Below are positions 1 through 8,324 of a DNA stretch of 64,000 nucleotides, in pieces. Made by a program: the position numbers and the translations under genes. Each line of letters opens with the position of its first letter. Positions within the stretch are counted from its first letter, which is position 1. The stretch spans positions 3,796-67,795 of the forward strand of contig CAJUGH010000024.1 of assembly GCA_910586215.1 (NCBI GenBank), in the 5' to 3' direction. Origin of the DNA: an uncultured Acetatifactor sp. Lineage in GTDB: Bacteria > Bacillota > Clostridia > Lachnospirales > Lachnospiraceae. A model generated the notes under the pieces. It worked only from the letters and a program-made list of their open reading frames with translations, had not been told where the DNA came from and did no database searches.

Positions 1-1475
1 GTAAGCTGCAGGGTACCAGGCTCATTGATATGCACAATTTTCTCAATATCAGCCAGAAAGACAGGGTGTCCGGCATCCGGTGTCACCAGCTTCCGGTAAG
101 TTCCCTTGGTGTCAGTCCGCCCTGCCTTGGCCTTCAGTCCCTGGTCAAAGACATAGGTGGCACTGACTCCCTTCTCATGGAACTCCAGTTCACAGTCCAT
201 GGCATGTACTTCGTTCCGGGAATTCTGCCCATAGGAAGCCCTATCCCAGCACTGGAGTTCGTCACAGAGCATCAGCAGGAATGCCAGGGGATGGGTACTT
301 ACATCAAACTGCCGGCCCTGGTTGTAGGACGATTTGTAGTTCGTGATAGAGAATTTGTACAGGCTGTTGTGGAGGAGGATGGCCGTCAGCACATCCATGT
401 ATTCCATGGCACATTCTGTCATCTGCTCCGGCCCCAGGACTTCCAGCAGTTCCTTGAACAGGAGCACCGCGCTGAAATAGGCGTGGTCCATGAAGTTTCC
501 GAATTTCTCCGGGTTGGAGGGCCTGCAGGAGAGTACTTCCCTGGTAAGGTATTCCCTGTATCCGGCATCCGGGTGGGACTGCTGGTAATTGCGGTAGTCT
601 TCGTAGTCCCCATACTTTTTCTCCAGACGATATGCCATGTTATGGGCCAGAATTTCATCCAGGCTCTTAGGCTGGAATTTGTCCCCGCCCAGGAGCAGGC
701 TCTGCCAGAATCCACTATCCGGGCTATCCCCTGTGATATCCACATACTCATCTACATTGCGGTATACCATATAGGGCTTGTTCCCGCCACTGTTACCAAA
801 GTAAGATTTCACCTGCTCCGCAGGCAGTTCAAAGGGGTAGCCGATGTCATGGAACAATGCCGCCATCCCCCAATATTTGAGGAAATGGCAGGCCGCCCTG
901 TTCTCCCTTCCTTCCTGGGAAAACCCGTAAAATGCCCCGTACTGTCTGCGGAAATCGGGATTGCTGTGATAGATGGCCAGGCCGATCAGGAATACATAGA
1001 CCGAATGGGAGTAATGGTCCCTGTGTTTCATGAGCAGGCTGCCCGCATTGGACTCAAATTCTGCCAGCATCTCTATCATCTTCCGGGATTCCCCGTAATT
1101 TCCCACGAACATTTCCAGATAACAGAAATAGACATCAAAGGCATCTTCCGCAATGCCGGTCTCCAGGAACCTGTGTACTGCATTTTCCAGGCACAGGCGG
1201 TCTATGTCCTTCTCCATGTTATAGGGAATCTGGCCCTGTCTTGTGCTGGTTCCGTCCAGGTCATCCAGACTGCCCCGGCTGCCGCCCGGGTCAAATCCCA
1301 GATCCTCACAGGACTCCCGCAGGAAAGCCACTGCCTCCCGCTCCAGGCTACAGACCGGCCTGCTCTTCCCTCCCTGTAGCCTGCGGTACCCGGCCGGGGC
1401 AGGTACCCTGGGGCCATCCGCTTGATATCGGCTTACATTTTTCTTCCTCATTTCTTCCAGTGCCCTGTATCCCAT
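1..1475 (-). CDS. HD-domain superfamily protein, truncated by the window edge
   Basis: Only the first 491 codons are visible; the gene runs off the left end. The ATG at 1475 follows a GGAGGAAAG ribosome site. An HD-type signature is visible: HYSHSVYVFLIG near residue 150, then FHDIGYPFE near residue 209, giving the H...HD pattern of metal-dependent phosphohydrolases. Further His-containing helices follow (DHAYFSAVLL, AILLHNSLYKF). The fold therefore suggests a phosphohydrolase; the substrate cannot be told. It has its own good promoter (1601-1629), sits downstream of a family A repeat and a terminator, and so is probably transcribed separately from the deacetylase gene. The C-terminus is unknown, so an additional domain is possible. 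Confidence 0.85.
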   Translation of the reverse strand, partial: MGYRALEEMRKKNVSRYQADGPRVPAPAGYRRLQGGKSRPVCSLEREAVAFLRESCEDLGFDPGGSRGSLDDLDGTSTRQGQIPYNMEKDIDRLCLENAVHRFLETGIAEDAFDVYFCYLEMFVGNYGESRKMIEMLAEFESNAGSLLMKHRDHYSHSVYVFLIGLAIYHSNPDFRRQYGAFYGFSQEGRENRAACHFLKYWGMAALFHDIGYPFELPAEQVKSYFGNSGGNKPYMVYRNVDEYVDITGDSPDSGFWQSLLLGGDKFQPKSLDEILAHNMAYRLEKKYGDYEDYRNYQQSHPDAGYREYLTREVLSCRPSNPEKFGNFMDHAYFSAVLLFKELLEVLGPEQMTECAMEYMDVLTAILLHNSLYKFSITNYKSSYNQGRQFDVSTHPLAFLLMLCDELQCWDRASYGQNSRNEVHAMDCELEFHEKGVSATYVFDQGLKAKAGRTDTKGTYRKLVTPDAGHPVFLADIEKIVHINEPGTLQL

Positions 1476-1600
1476 TCCCTCTTTCCTCCATTCTGCCCGG
1501 TGTACGGTATTTTTCATTTATCTTTTTCTGTAGTTGAAAATATACAAGTCCATGATTAGGGCAGACACAATTCCCCAAAAAATTTTATACTTCGTCCCAT

Positions 1601-1629
1601 ATTGTAACACAGTTAGGGATAAATGTAAA
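1601..1629 (-). promoter_or_regulatory. Sigma-70-type promoter of the HD-domain gene
   Basis: On the minus strand, TTTACA (1624-1629) and TACAAT (1601-1606) are separated by 17 bp; each hexamer matches consensus at 5 of 6 positions. The predicted leader to the ATG at 1475 is about 120 nt. Confidence 0.65.
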
Positions 1630-1636
1630 ATGGCAT

Positions 1637-1666
1637 AAAAAAATAACACCGGCTGCCAGGTGGTTA
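1637..1666 (-). terminator. Rho-independent terminator downstream of the deacetylase gene
   Basis: On the minus strand a stem TAACCACC / GGTGTTA with one bulged base closes an 8-nt loop and is followed by seven T. It lies about 230 nt beyond the deacetylase stop codon, after a family A repeat, and just upstream of the HD-gene promoter. Confidence 0.6.
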
Positions 1667-1850
1667 CTGGTCACTTTTCACGGCCCCGCCGTTCAAAGTA
1701 ACATGATGCACACATACAGTAGAATGCAGGCATTCTACTGTCATGAATTGGGCAGGGACAGCCCATTTTGGCGCACAGCAATCAAGGTTGCCTAGGTTTG
1801 TCACGCTGGAAGCGCGTGAAAACACCTCGCGGTGACACGAATGAACAGGG
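1663..1850 (-). repeat. Family A folded repeat, copy A1
   Basis: Longest copy of the family. It has the 7-nt-loop hairpin TCACGC/GCGTGA (1801-1806 / 1814-1819), the CACC-GCGA-GGTG hairpin beside it, and a copy-specific hairpin with perfect 11-bp arms (1717-1727 / 1730-1740). Read on the minus strand it begins near TGTTCATTCGTG, like the other copies. It fills most of the 416-bp gap between the deacetylase and the HD gene. Confidence 0.75.
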
Positions 1851-1891
1851 CCAAAAGGGCATTGGCAAGGAGAATGCATTCGGGGACCAGA

Positions 1892-3052
1892 CTAGGAAGT
1901 CCCCCCTGCATCCCCTGGCCGGTTCCTCTCATCCTGTAGGATCCTGCCACCTCCGGCATCCTGTGTACCGGCCCCCTGGGTCTTGGCACTTCCGGTTCCC
2001 GTCCCAGAGCCCGTGCTTCCCGCCCCTTCCACAAAATCCGACAAAGGCCGGAAGGTATACCCCATCTCCTCCCACTTGGACAGCAGTTCATCCAGGATCT
2101 CCCCGTTTGTCTGGGAAGTGCTGTGGAGCAGCACAATGGCACCGGGATGGACACGACCGCAAAGCTTCTCAAAGGCCTCCTCATGGCTGGGCTGGGCATC
2201 CTTGTTCCAGTCCACATAGGCCAGGCTCCAGAAAAAGGTGGCATACCCCATGTCCTTGGCCATCTGCAGGTTGGCAGTGCTGTATTTCCCCTGGGGCGGC
2301 CTGTAGTACATGGACAGTTCAGCGCCCGTGACTTCCCGGAATTTGTCCCGCACGGTATCCATCTCCTGCTGGAAGGAGGCCTGGTCTGAGATCTTGGACA
2401 TGTCGGGATGGTGGTATGTATGGTTGCCCACGGTGTGTCCTTCCTCCACCATGCGCTTTGCTATATCCGGGGCAGATTCCAGGAAATGGCCCACCACGAA
2501 AAAGGTGGCCGGGGCATTGTGCTTCTTCAGGGCATCCAGGATGGGAGCCGTGTTGCCGTTCTCATAGCCGCAGTCGAAGGTCAGGTACAGCACTTTGTCC
2601 TCCCCTTCTGCCATATAATAGGCATTGTACTGTTTCATTTCTGCCACTGTGGCATTGCCCGTGGGTTTCTCCCCGGACTTGCCAAAGCCCAGTCCCCAGT
2701 TCCCGGACTCTGCCAGGAGTGTGGTCTGTGCAGCCTCCTGGGCTGTTCCCAGATCCGCACCCTGGGTTCCTGTACTCTGGGCTGCCCCCAGATCCCCATC
2801 CTGGGTTCCTGTACTCCGCGCTGTCCCCAGATCCCCACTCCGGGAGTCTCCATCTGGCACTGCCTCCTGGTTCACCCCCTGTCCCACTGTCTCCCGGATT
2901 TCCATCAGTGTCCGGGCCGCTGCCCGTCCCAGCACAAACATGGCACACAAAAACAGCACTGTCACTGCCACCTGCCTGGGACTGACTTCCTTTCCCGCCG
3001 TAAGTCTTCCCATAGTCTTCCTGGCAATCTCTTTCACATAAATGGTCTTCAT
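1892..3052 (-). CDS. Polysaccharide deacetylase, PdaA-like (NodB domain)
   Basis: 386 residues. The start MKTIYVKE is preceded by AAGGA at normal spacing. A basic N-terminus and one membrane segment near residues 25-45 suggest a membrane anchor or signal peptide. A low-complexity linker (about residues 70-115) carries repeats of the type STGTQDGDLGAAQ. The NodB domain follows: TFDCGYENGNT holds the catalytic/metal Asp pattern of the PdaA branch (usually TFDAGYENG), HTYHHPDM holds the two metal His, then RPPQGKYS and HPGAIVLLHS. Known PdaA enzymes N-deacetylate muramic acid in peptidoglycan to make muramic delta-lactam during spore cortex synthesis; I infer a peptidoglycan substrate but not necessarily a spore role. 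It lies 95 bp after the ABC exporter gene and has its own promoter. Confidence 0.93.
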   Translation of the reverse strand: MKTIYVKEIARKTMGRLTAGKEVSPRQVAVTVLFLCAMFVLGRAAARTLMEIRETVGQGVNQEAVPDGDSRSGDLGTARSTGTQDGDLGAAQSTGTQGADLGTAQEAAQTTLLAESGNWGLGFGKSGEKPTGNATVAEMKQYNAYYMAEGEDKVLYLTFDCGYENGNTAPILDALKKHNAPATFFVVGHFLESAPDIAKRMVEEGHTVGNHTYHHPDMSKISDQASFQQEMDTVRDKFREVTGAELSMYYRPPQGKYSTANLQMAKDMGYATFFWSLAYVDWNKDAQPSHEEAFEKLCGRVHPGAIVLLHSTSQTNGEILDELLSKWEEMGYTFRPLSDFVEGAGSTGSGTGTGSAKTQGAGTQDAGGGRILQDERNRPGDAGGTS

Positions 3053-3079
3053 GGCACATTCCTTTTTGGGTTCCTCCCT

Positions 3080-3108
3080 AAAATATATGTGCCTAAAATA
3101 CTTGTCAT
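3080..3108 (-). promoter_or_regulatory. Promoter of the deacetylase gene
   Basis: Minus-strand ATGACA (3103-3108), 17 bp, TATTTT (3080-3085), about 28 bp upstream of the start codon. The -35 matches at 5 of 6 positions and the -10 at 4 of 6. Confidence 0.5.
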
Positions 3109-3147
3109 ACCTTGTGGGGCAGTCCATTCCTCACTTTAAGACAGTTT

Positions 3148-5121
3148 CTATTCCCCCTTGTAATACTGGGCCTGGGCATCCCACAGCTTCTGGTACAGTC
3201 CCGGAACAGCCGCCAGTTCTTCATGGCTGCCCCGCTGCACCACCTGTCCGCCGTCAAACACCAGGATGTCCTGGCAGAACCGGCAGGAGGCCAGTCTGTG
3301 GGAGATGTAAATGGCCGTCTTCTCCCCCACCATCCTGTCAAACCCGGCAAAGACTTCACACTCTGCCTCCGGATCCAGGGCTGCCGTGGGTTCATCCATG
3401 ATCACCAAGGGCGCATCCTTGTAGATGGCCCTGGCAAACAGCAGCTTCTGCATCTCCCCGCCGGAGAAGTCCACGGCACCTTCGTTCAGCTTCTTTACCA
3501 GGGGTGTCCGGCCCTTCTTCGGCAGATTTTCATATTTCTCCTGGAAGCCGGAAAAGGCCAGGATCTGATCCAGACGCTCCCTGTCAATGTGCGTTTTCAC
3601 GCTCTCCCGGCCTTTCCGGTTCCCATTTCCCTTCTCCTGCCCTTGTGCCCTGGCATCTGCCCGGCCCTCTGCCGCTTCCTGCCTTGCCTTCTCTCCCTCC
3701 TGTTGCCCCTCTGCCGTCTCCTCCTGTCCCCAGGCCTCCCACACCCCCGTAAGATTCTCGTCCAGGGTGGCTGGCAGCAGGGTGGAATCCTGGAACAGCA
3801 CGGCAATCAGGCTATAATATTCCTCCCGGCCATACTCCCGGATAGGGATACCGTTTAACAGGATCTCCCCCTGGGTGGGCTGGTAGAATCCACAGATCAA
3901 TTTCACCAGGGTCGTCTTGCCTGCACCGTTTAATCCGATCAAGGCCAGTTTCTCCCCCGGCTTGATGGTGAGATTCACATGGGACAGGATCTCCCTGCCG
4001 CCGGGATAGGAGAAGCACACGTCCTTCAGTGTCAATTCCACCGGGTGTTTTCCCATCTCCTCCATCCGCTCCTTTCCCAGCCGGGGTTCCGGTTTCCATT
4101 CCTCCCCGGTTCCCAGGAAATCCCGCACGTAGCCGATGGTGGTATTCACGGAATTAAAGTCCATGACGATCCGCAGGAGCATCTCAAAACAGATGGAAAA
4201 GCGGCTCACTGCACCGATGCAGAACACGAATCCCGCTGCCGTAATCCTGCCACTTGCCAATAGATACACCAGCAGCCCGAAGGCCAGCCCATCCCGCAGA
4301 AATTCCAGGAATGCACCGGACATATTCCGAAGCAGGTACCATTTGTGGATATTCCCATACAGTTTCCCCATGCTTTCCAGGGCCTGGTCATATTTTTTCA
4401 GAAAGAGGTCAAGCATCCTGTAAATGCGGATGTCCTTGCCCGCCGCACTGTCCATACTCTGCCCGGAGATATATTCTGCCCGCCTGGCGTGTCTGCTGAT
4501 CTGGCCGAAATACTGTCTGTGTTTCTTCCTGGCTACCCCCAGCAGGTACAGATTGGCACTTAAGGACACCATCACCGCCAGTACCAGCAGGATATTCTGT
4601 ATACCCAGCAGCACGCCGTACACTGCCACGGACAGCAGGTTCACCGCCAGTTCCGGAAAAAGTCCCATGGCATATGTGATCCCCCGGCCGTGGAGTCCCG
4701 CATTCCAGACGTTTTCTGACAGGTTCCGGAATTCTTTCTCGTCCAGTTTGTCATAGTCCACACGCATGATCTTGCCTACATATTTCTTCATGAAATATAA
4801 GGGAAAATAACTCTGCTGGGTATAGCCGTATTCCTGCATCACCCCTGCCAGGGTGCCCAGAAGCCACAAAGCCGCTGACAGCAGCCCCACTTGAAGCAGG
4901 ATACTGCCCACGGGAAGCTTCTCCTCCAGCCCCTGGACCAGCACGGATGGCAGCAGGGTCTGCAGCAGGGTGAAGACCACCATGGGCAGTGCCACAAGTA
5001 CCGTTGCATAGAAAAGCTTCCTGTCCCATTCCTTCATGCATTTCATATAGTAGATATAATTGCGCACAAGGCCCTGTTTCCCCTTGTTGCGGTCCCCCGC
5101 AATATAGAATGTATCATTCAT
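3148..5121 (-). CDS. ABC transporter, fused permease and ATPase (exporter half-transporter)
   Basis: 657 residues; start MNDTFYIAG behind GAGGAGAGG. The first ~330 residues contain the hydrophobic segments of an exporter membrane domain. The ATPase domain has Walker A LIGLNGAGKTTLVKL, signature FSGGEMQ (variant of LSGGQ), Walker B LVIMDEPTAALD and an H-loop ISHRLAS. Between Walker A and the signature there is an unusual insert of about 45 residues rich in Gln, Glu, Gly, Arg and Ala, absent from ordinary ABC ATPases. It would work as a dimer exporting a peptide, lipid or drug; the sequence does not say which. The next genes upstream encode a LytTR two-component system, a frequent partner of peptide exporters, so regulation by that pair is a reasonable inference. 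Confidence 0.92.
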   Translation of the reverse strand: MNDTFYIAGDRNKGKQGLVRNYIYYMKCMKEWDRKLFYATVLVALPMVVFTLLQTLLPSVLVQGLEEKLPVGSILLQVGLLSAALWLLGTLAGVMQEYGYTQQSYFPLYFMKKYVGKIMRVDYDKLDEKEFRNLSENVWNAGLHGRGITYAMGLFPELAVNLLSVAVYGVLLGIQNILLVLAVMVSLSANLYLLGVARKKHRQYFGQISRHARRAEYISGQSMDSAAGKDIRIYRMLDLFLKKYDQALESMGKLYGNIHKWYLLRNMSGAFLEFLRDGLAFGLLVYLLASGRITAAGFVFCIGAVSRFSICFEMLLRIVMDFNSVNTTIGYVRDFLGTGEEWKPEPRLGKERMEEMGKHPVELTLKDVCFSYPGGREILSHVNLTIKPGEKLALIGLNGAGKTTLVKLICGFYQPTQGEILLNGIPIREYGREEYYSLIAVLFQDSTLLPATLDENLTGVWEAWGQEETAEGQQEGEKARQEAAEGRADARAQGQEKGNGNRKGRESVKTHIDRERLDQILAFSGFQEKYENLPKKGRTPLVKKLNEGAVDFSGGEMQKLLFARAIYKDAPLVIMDEPTAALDPEAECEVFAGFDRMVGEKTAIYISHRLASCRFCQDILVFDGGQVVQRGSHEELAAVPGLYQKLWDAQAQYYKGE

Positions 5122-5147
5122 GGCCGGCCTCTCCTCTCTTCCAGTCC

Positions 5148-5280
5148 GTTGCTGTTCACGGCCACAACAACCGATGCGCACCAAACGCCAAATGCAGGCG
5201 TCCTGGCACATAACAGTCCCGGGTTAGTCACGCAAAAGATGCGTGACAACACCTCGCGGCACCATCCCGTGAAAAGCAAC
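5148..5280 (-). repeat. Family A folded repeat, copy A2
   Basis: Contains the conserved hairpin TCACGC, 7-nt loop, GCGTGA (5228-5233 / 5241-5246) and its own variable hairpin ACGCC/GGCGT (5185-5189 / 5197-5201). Ends are GTTGCTGTTCACG and GTGAAAAGCAAC. It stops 27 bp before the ABC exporter start codon, so it would be in that gene's leader if cotranscribed. The remainder of the gap up to 5460 shows no gene. Confidence 0.75.
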
Positions 5281-5460
5281 TCCAGTTCTTCTCTTATCTT
5301 GTACATTTTAGCATATCTTCCCGGCATAAAAAAATTCGCGCACCAATGGTATCCCATTCTGCACGAATCGTTGATCCCTGTTTTGCAGTCCCTGTGGCCC
5401 GGCCTTCCCTGCAGCCGCTGCATATATCATCCCTGCCCGCAATTCCTGCTGTCCTGTCCC

Positions 5461-6195
5461 TCACTCCTGCGCCAGCGGCAGGGTCACTTCCGTGGCAAAT
5501 ACCCCGTCCTCAGCCTGGCGGTTCAAATAGCCATGATACTTCTCCACTATGCTGTCTATGCGCAGCAGGCCCAGTCCATGGTCTGCCCCCTTGCTGGAGA
5601 AGAAACCCATCCCTGCCTTTTTCGCCTTCCCAGCCATGGAATTGGTCACGCAGATGTAGAACTGCTTTTTCAAGATATCCACATAGATCCGGATAAAACG
5701 GTCTTCCCGTGGTACCTTCTCACAGGCTTCCATGGCATTGTCCAGCAGGTTCCCTATGAGTATGGACAGATCCACCCCGGAGATTCCCACATCCCTGGGC
5801 GCAATGGCAGTGGCATCCACCTGGATCCCCCTCTCCCGGATCAGGGTCAGCTTGCTGTTCAAGATGGCATCCACCATCACATTCCCTGTCTTCAGCACCG
5901 TATCCACACCGGCCAGGTCTTCCTCCAGCCGCTTTAGGTACTCCTGCGCCTCCGCATACTGGCCCAGGCCCAGATGGGCCTTCAGCACCTGCATATGATT
6001 GTGGTAGTCGTGCCGCCAGCCCCGCATCCTGCGGTACATGGACTCCACCTCGCCGTAATGGCGGTTCACCATCTCATCCTGCATCTGGTTTACCTTGCGC
6101 AGCACATATCTGGGGAGAAAAAATATCCACAGGCTGATGTTGCCTGCCAGTACCACCCCCACAATGATCCACATGACTTCCATTCTGACCGTCAA
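5461..6195 (-). CDS. Sensor histidine kinase, GHKL/AgrC-like, with minimal membrane anchor
   Basis: About 244 residues. One hydrophobic helix at residues 8-28 anchors it; the multi-span sensor domain of AgrC is missing. The phosphoacceptor His is probably in RHDYHNHMQ (about residues 61-69). The ATP-binding GHKL domain shows the N box NLLDNAMEAC and the G box GADHGLGLLRID. It would phosphorylate the LytTR regulator encoded 18 bp upstream. The start is uncertain: a TTG at 6195 lies close behind GGAAGGTGG, while an ATG four codons later (6183) lies further away. No AgrB or AgrD homologue is nearby, so the signal is unknown. Confidence 0.9.
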   Translation of the reverse strand: MTVRMEVMWIIVGVVLAGNISLWIFFLPRYVLRKVNQMQDEMVNRHYGEVESMYRRMRGWRHDYHNHMQVLKAHLGLGQYAEAQEYLKRLEEDLAGVDTVLKTGNVMVDAILNSKLTLIRERGIQVDATAIAPRDVGISGVDLSILIGNLLDNAMEACEKVPREDRFIRIYVDILKKQFYICVTNSMAGKAKKAGMGFFSSKGADHGLGLLRIDSIVEKYHGYLNRQAEDGVFATEVTLPLAQE

Positions 6196-6213
6196 CCCAC
6201 CTTCCGTCCTGGA

Positions 6214-6936
6214 CTATACCAGTGCGCCCTTGCCGTCCTTGTAGAATGCCACAAATGCTTCATTGACCTGGCGGTATACATACCGGCTAAGGGGAACCAG
6301 CCGCCCGTCATCCAGCACCAGTTCTGTCCTTCGCACTGCTGCCACATGCTCCAGGTTCACCAGGTAAGACCGGTGACATTTCACGAATTGTTTCCCCCCG
6401 GACAACAGTTCCTCCAGGGCACCAATGCTGCACTTCAGGCACAGGCTTTCCTTCTCCAGGTACAGCGTACACTGGTGACCAGTGGCCTCCGCATACCAGA
6501 TCTTCCTCCGTCCTATGCCGGCCATGCCCTGGTCTGTGCATAACAGCAGCTTCTCCTCCGGCTGCCTGCCCTCCCATACCCGGTCCAGCACGGCGAACAG
6601 CCTGTCCTTCTTCACAGGCTTTACCAGGTAATGGAGGGCCGCCACATCATAACCATATGACATATACTCCTCATATCCCGTGACAAACACAATGGGTACT
6701 GTCTGATCCTGTCCCCGGATCCTGGCCGCCAGGTCACAGCCGTTTATTTCCCCCATCTCGATATCCAGCATCACCAGGTCATAGGCCCTGTCATCCTCCC
6801 AGGCAAATAAAAAGCCCTCTCCGCTGGGGAAAAAAACTATATCTGCCCGAACACCGGCTGTTGCTGCCCACTCCTGCACATATTGGCCCAGAAGCTGTCT
6901 CTGGGCTGCCTCATCGTCACATATTGCGATCCTCAT
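6214..6936 (-). CDS. LytTR-family response regulator
   Basis: 240 residues. The receiver domain (1-120) has the acidic pair CDDE at residues 6-9, the phosphorylated Asp in VMLDIEM (about residue 57), a TG switch motif and Lys in YLVKPVKK. The C-terminal LytTR DNA-binding domain (about 135-235) includes FVKCHRSYLVNL and the terminal VPLSRYVYRQV. Such regulators bind pairs of direct repeats and often control exporters or cell-wall genes. It is the first gene of the kinase operon and is driven by the consensus promoter at 7065-7093. The likely target is the adjacent ABC exporter; no LytTR direct-repeat site was confirmed. Confidence 0.94.
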   Translation of the reverse strand: MRIAICDDEAAQRQLLGQYVQEWAATAGVRADIVFFPSGEGFLFAWEDDRAYDLVMLDIEMGEINGCDLAARIRGQDQTVPIVFVTGYEEYMSYGYDVAALHYLVKPVKKDRLFAVLDRVWEGRQPEEKLLLCTDQGMAGIGRRKIWYAEATGHQCTLYLEKESLCLKCSIGALEELLSGGKQFVKCHRSYLVNLEHVAAVRRTELVLDDGRLVPLSRYVYRQVNEAFVAFYKDGKGALV

Positions 6937-7011
6937 GGTATCCTATGCTCCAGATTCCTTACCCTTTCCAATATAAAACATACTGCCAGCAGGTACCAAA
7001 ATCAAAAATCC

Positions 7012-7053
7012 TCTGCAGGCGAGCCTGCATCGGATTCATTGACCTTTTGACCC
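7012..7053 (-). promoter_or_regulatory. Leader hairpin and direct repeat upstream of the LytTR regulator
   Basis: In the leader between the promoter and the regulator gene, a hairpin TGCAGGC/GCCTGCA (7014-7020 / 7023-7029) is followed on the minus strand by GAGGATTTTTG, resembling a weak attenuator. Just upstream are two copies of TTGACC (plus strand, 7040-7051). Either could be a control site; function is unproven. Confidence 0.35.
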
Positions 7054-7064
7054 TGGTATCATAT

Positions 7065-7093
7065 ATTATATAGCACAAGACATCCTCTGTCAA
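7065..7093 (-). promoter_or_regulatory. Consensus sigma-70-type promoter of the LytTR two-component operon
   Basis: TTGACA (7088-7093), exactly 17 bp, TATAAT (7065-7070) on the minus strand: a full match to consensus. The leader to the start codon at 6936 is about 120 nt. Confidence 0.85.
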
Positions 7094-7182
7094 ACACATG
7101 TTCCAATGAAACAGGAGAGTTGTTTGGTTACTTGTTGCCTTGAACGGCATGGCCGTGAAAAGTAACACATCACATGGCGACA

Positions 7183-7238
7183 GTTCAGACAGCGCCATTC
7201 GTAAAGCTGCGCCCATGGCGCTGTCCGCTGCTGCGCAG
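7183..7238 (-). repeat. Family B repeat remnant forming the 3' end of the flippase-like gene
   Basis: The 56 bp closely match one end of the family B repeats (compare 57228-57285). The stop codon of the flippase-like gene is at 7185-7187, so its last 17 or so codons are read from this repeat. A family A-like end (GTTGCC...AGTAAC) lies just beyond, near 7134-7165. Confidence 0.65.
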
Positions 7239-8324
7239 GTATCCTCTCACGGCCTGGATCCGGTTCCCCGGCTGGGTGGCGATCATCTCCTGTATGGCAC
7301 GCTCCCTGGCCTGGCGTCTGGTGCGCAGGTGTACGAAAATGGATACGGTAAAACTGACCAGCAGGAATGCATAGAAACTGATGCCCCGGGATACCAGCAT
7401 GGCCGGCATTACCAGCCCGCTGCCAAATACAGCCGTGAAAGCTGACACAAAACCGCCTTCGGCCGGTCCCACCGCCCCTGGCAGGGGCAGGTTGCATACC
7501 GCCAGGGTCAGCATAGCCTGAAGACCTGCCACCTGGATCCAGCCCTGTCCTGACAGCCCGAAAGCCAGGTAGACCATCCAGGGTACGGAGAACAACATTC
7601 CCAGTTGGACCAGACACAGAAGCAGTACCTGGACAGCCAGGCCCGGATTGGCTTTCACACAGGCCGCACCCCTGGCATATTCTGCCAGCTGCTGCTCCAG
7701 CTTCGCCCGCATGGCACCAGGATTCCTAAGCAGATGGAGCCTCTCCAGGATGCGTAAGATTCCTTCACAGATCTGCCTGGACACTCCCGGCAGGAACATG
7801 ACCATCAGCATCCCGGCCGTGAGCAGGATCATCATACCCGCTCCGTAGAACAACAGCAGATCAAATCCTTTCCCCAGGTTCCTGGCCTCAGGACACAGCA
7901 TCCAGATACCCATTCCCCAGACCAGCGTGGCTGTCTGGTAGCAGGCTGCGATCAGCATCATGTTCAAGGCACCGTGGGCCGCCGGAATCTGGTCCTTGCT
8001 CATATAGTAGATCTGGGCAGGCTGGCCCCCCGTGGCAGAAGGGGTAATGGAACTTACATAGAAACCCACAAAAGAATATCCCAGGCACTGGCGGTAAGAT
8101 ATCCTGTGTCCCAGCCTTCCCAGAATCTTGTGGGAACACATGGCCTCGCAGCCCACATAGCCGAACATCAGTGCCAGCCCTCCCAGCAGGAACTGCGGTC
8201 TCACATGTTTCATGCTGTCCCACAGTAGTCCCATGGACTGTCCCTTCAGCAGCACACTGCCTGTCACTCCCATCATCACCGCCAGAAGCAGCAGCCCCAT
8301 CCATTTCTTCTTCCCCTGCATCAT
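7185..8324 (-). CDS. Lysylphosphatidylglycerol synthetase-like flippase (UPF0104 membrane protein)
   Basis: 379 residues; start chosen at MMQGKKKW after GGGAGGGCGG, which makes an ATGA overlap with the upstream glycosyltransferase gene. About eight membrane helices; the motifs SSITPSATGGQPAQ and LPLPGAVGPAEGGF are typical of the MprF flippase-like (AglD2/UPF0104) family. Related proteins move lipids or lipid-linked sugars across the membrane. Translational coupling to a diacylglycerol-type glycosyltransferase suggests it flips that glycolipid (inference). The last ~17 residues are encoded by a family B repeat remnant and probably are not part of the ancestral protein. Confidence 0.9.
   Translation of the reverse strand: MMQGKKKWMGLLLLAVMMGVTGSVLLKGQSMGLLWDSMKHVRPQFLLGGLALMFGYVGCEAMCSHKILGRLGHRISYRQCLGYSFVGFYVSSITPSATGGQPAQIYYMSKDQIPAAHGALNMMLIAACYQTATLVWGMGIWMLCPEARNLGKGFDLLLFYGAGMMILLTAGMLMVMFLPGVSRQICEGILRILERLHLLRNPGAMRAKLEQQLAEYARGAACVKANPGLAVQVLLLCLVQLGMLFSVPWMVYLAFGLSGQGWIQVAGLQAMLTLAVCNLPLPGAVGPAEGGFVSAFTAVFGSGLVMPAMLVSRGISFYAFLLVSFTVSIFVHLRTRRQARERAIQEMIATQPGNRIQAVRGYLRSSGQRHGRSFTNGAV

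Noticed and set aside
30..1379. A long plus-strand open frame of 449 codons
   Set aside because: It is the antisense of the HD-domain gene, has no ribosome site and a composition typical of a shadow frame; the minus strand carries a recognisable H...HD pattern.
1663..1850. Small peptide gene inside repeat A1
   Set aside because: The frame aligns with the DUF3021 tail, but it has no ribosome site and the hairpins explain the sequence better.
5461..6936. A complete agr-type quorum-sensing system
   Set aside because: The kinase and LytTR regulator fit, but the kinase has only one membrane helix and no AgrB or AgrD gene is nearby.
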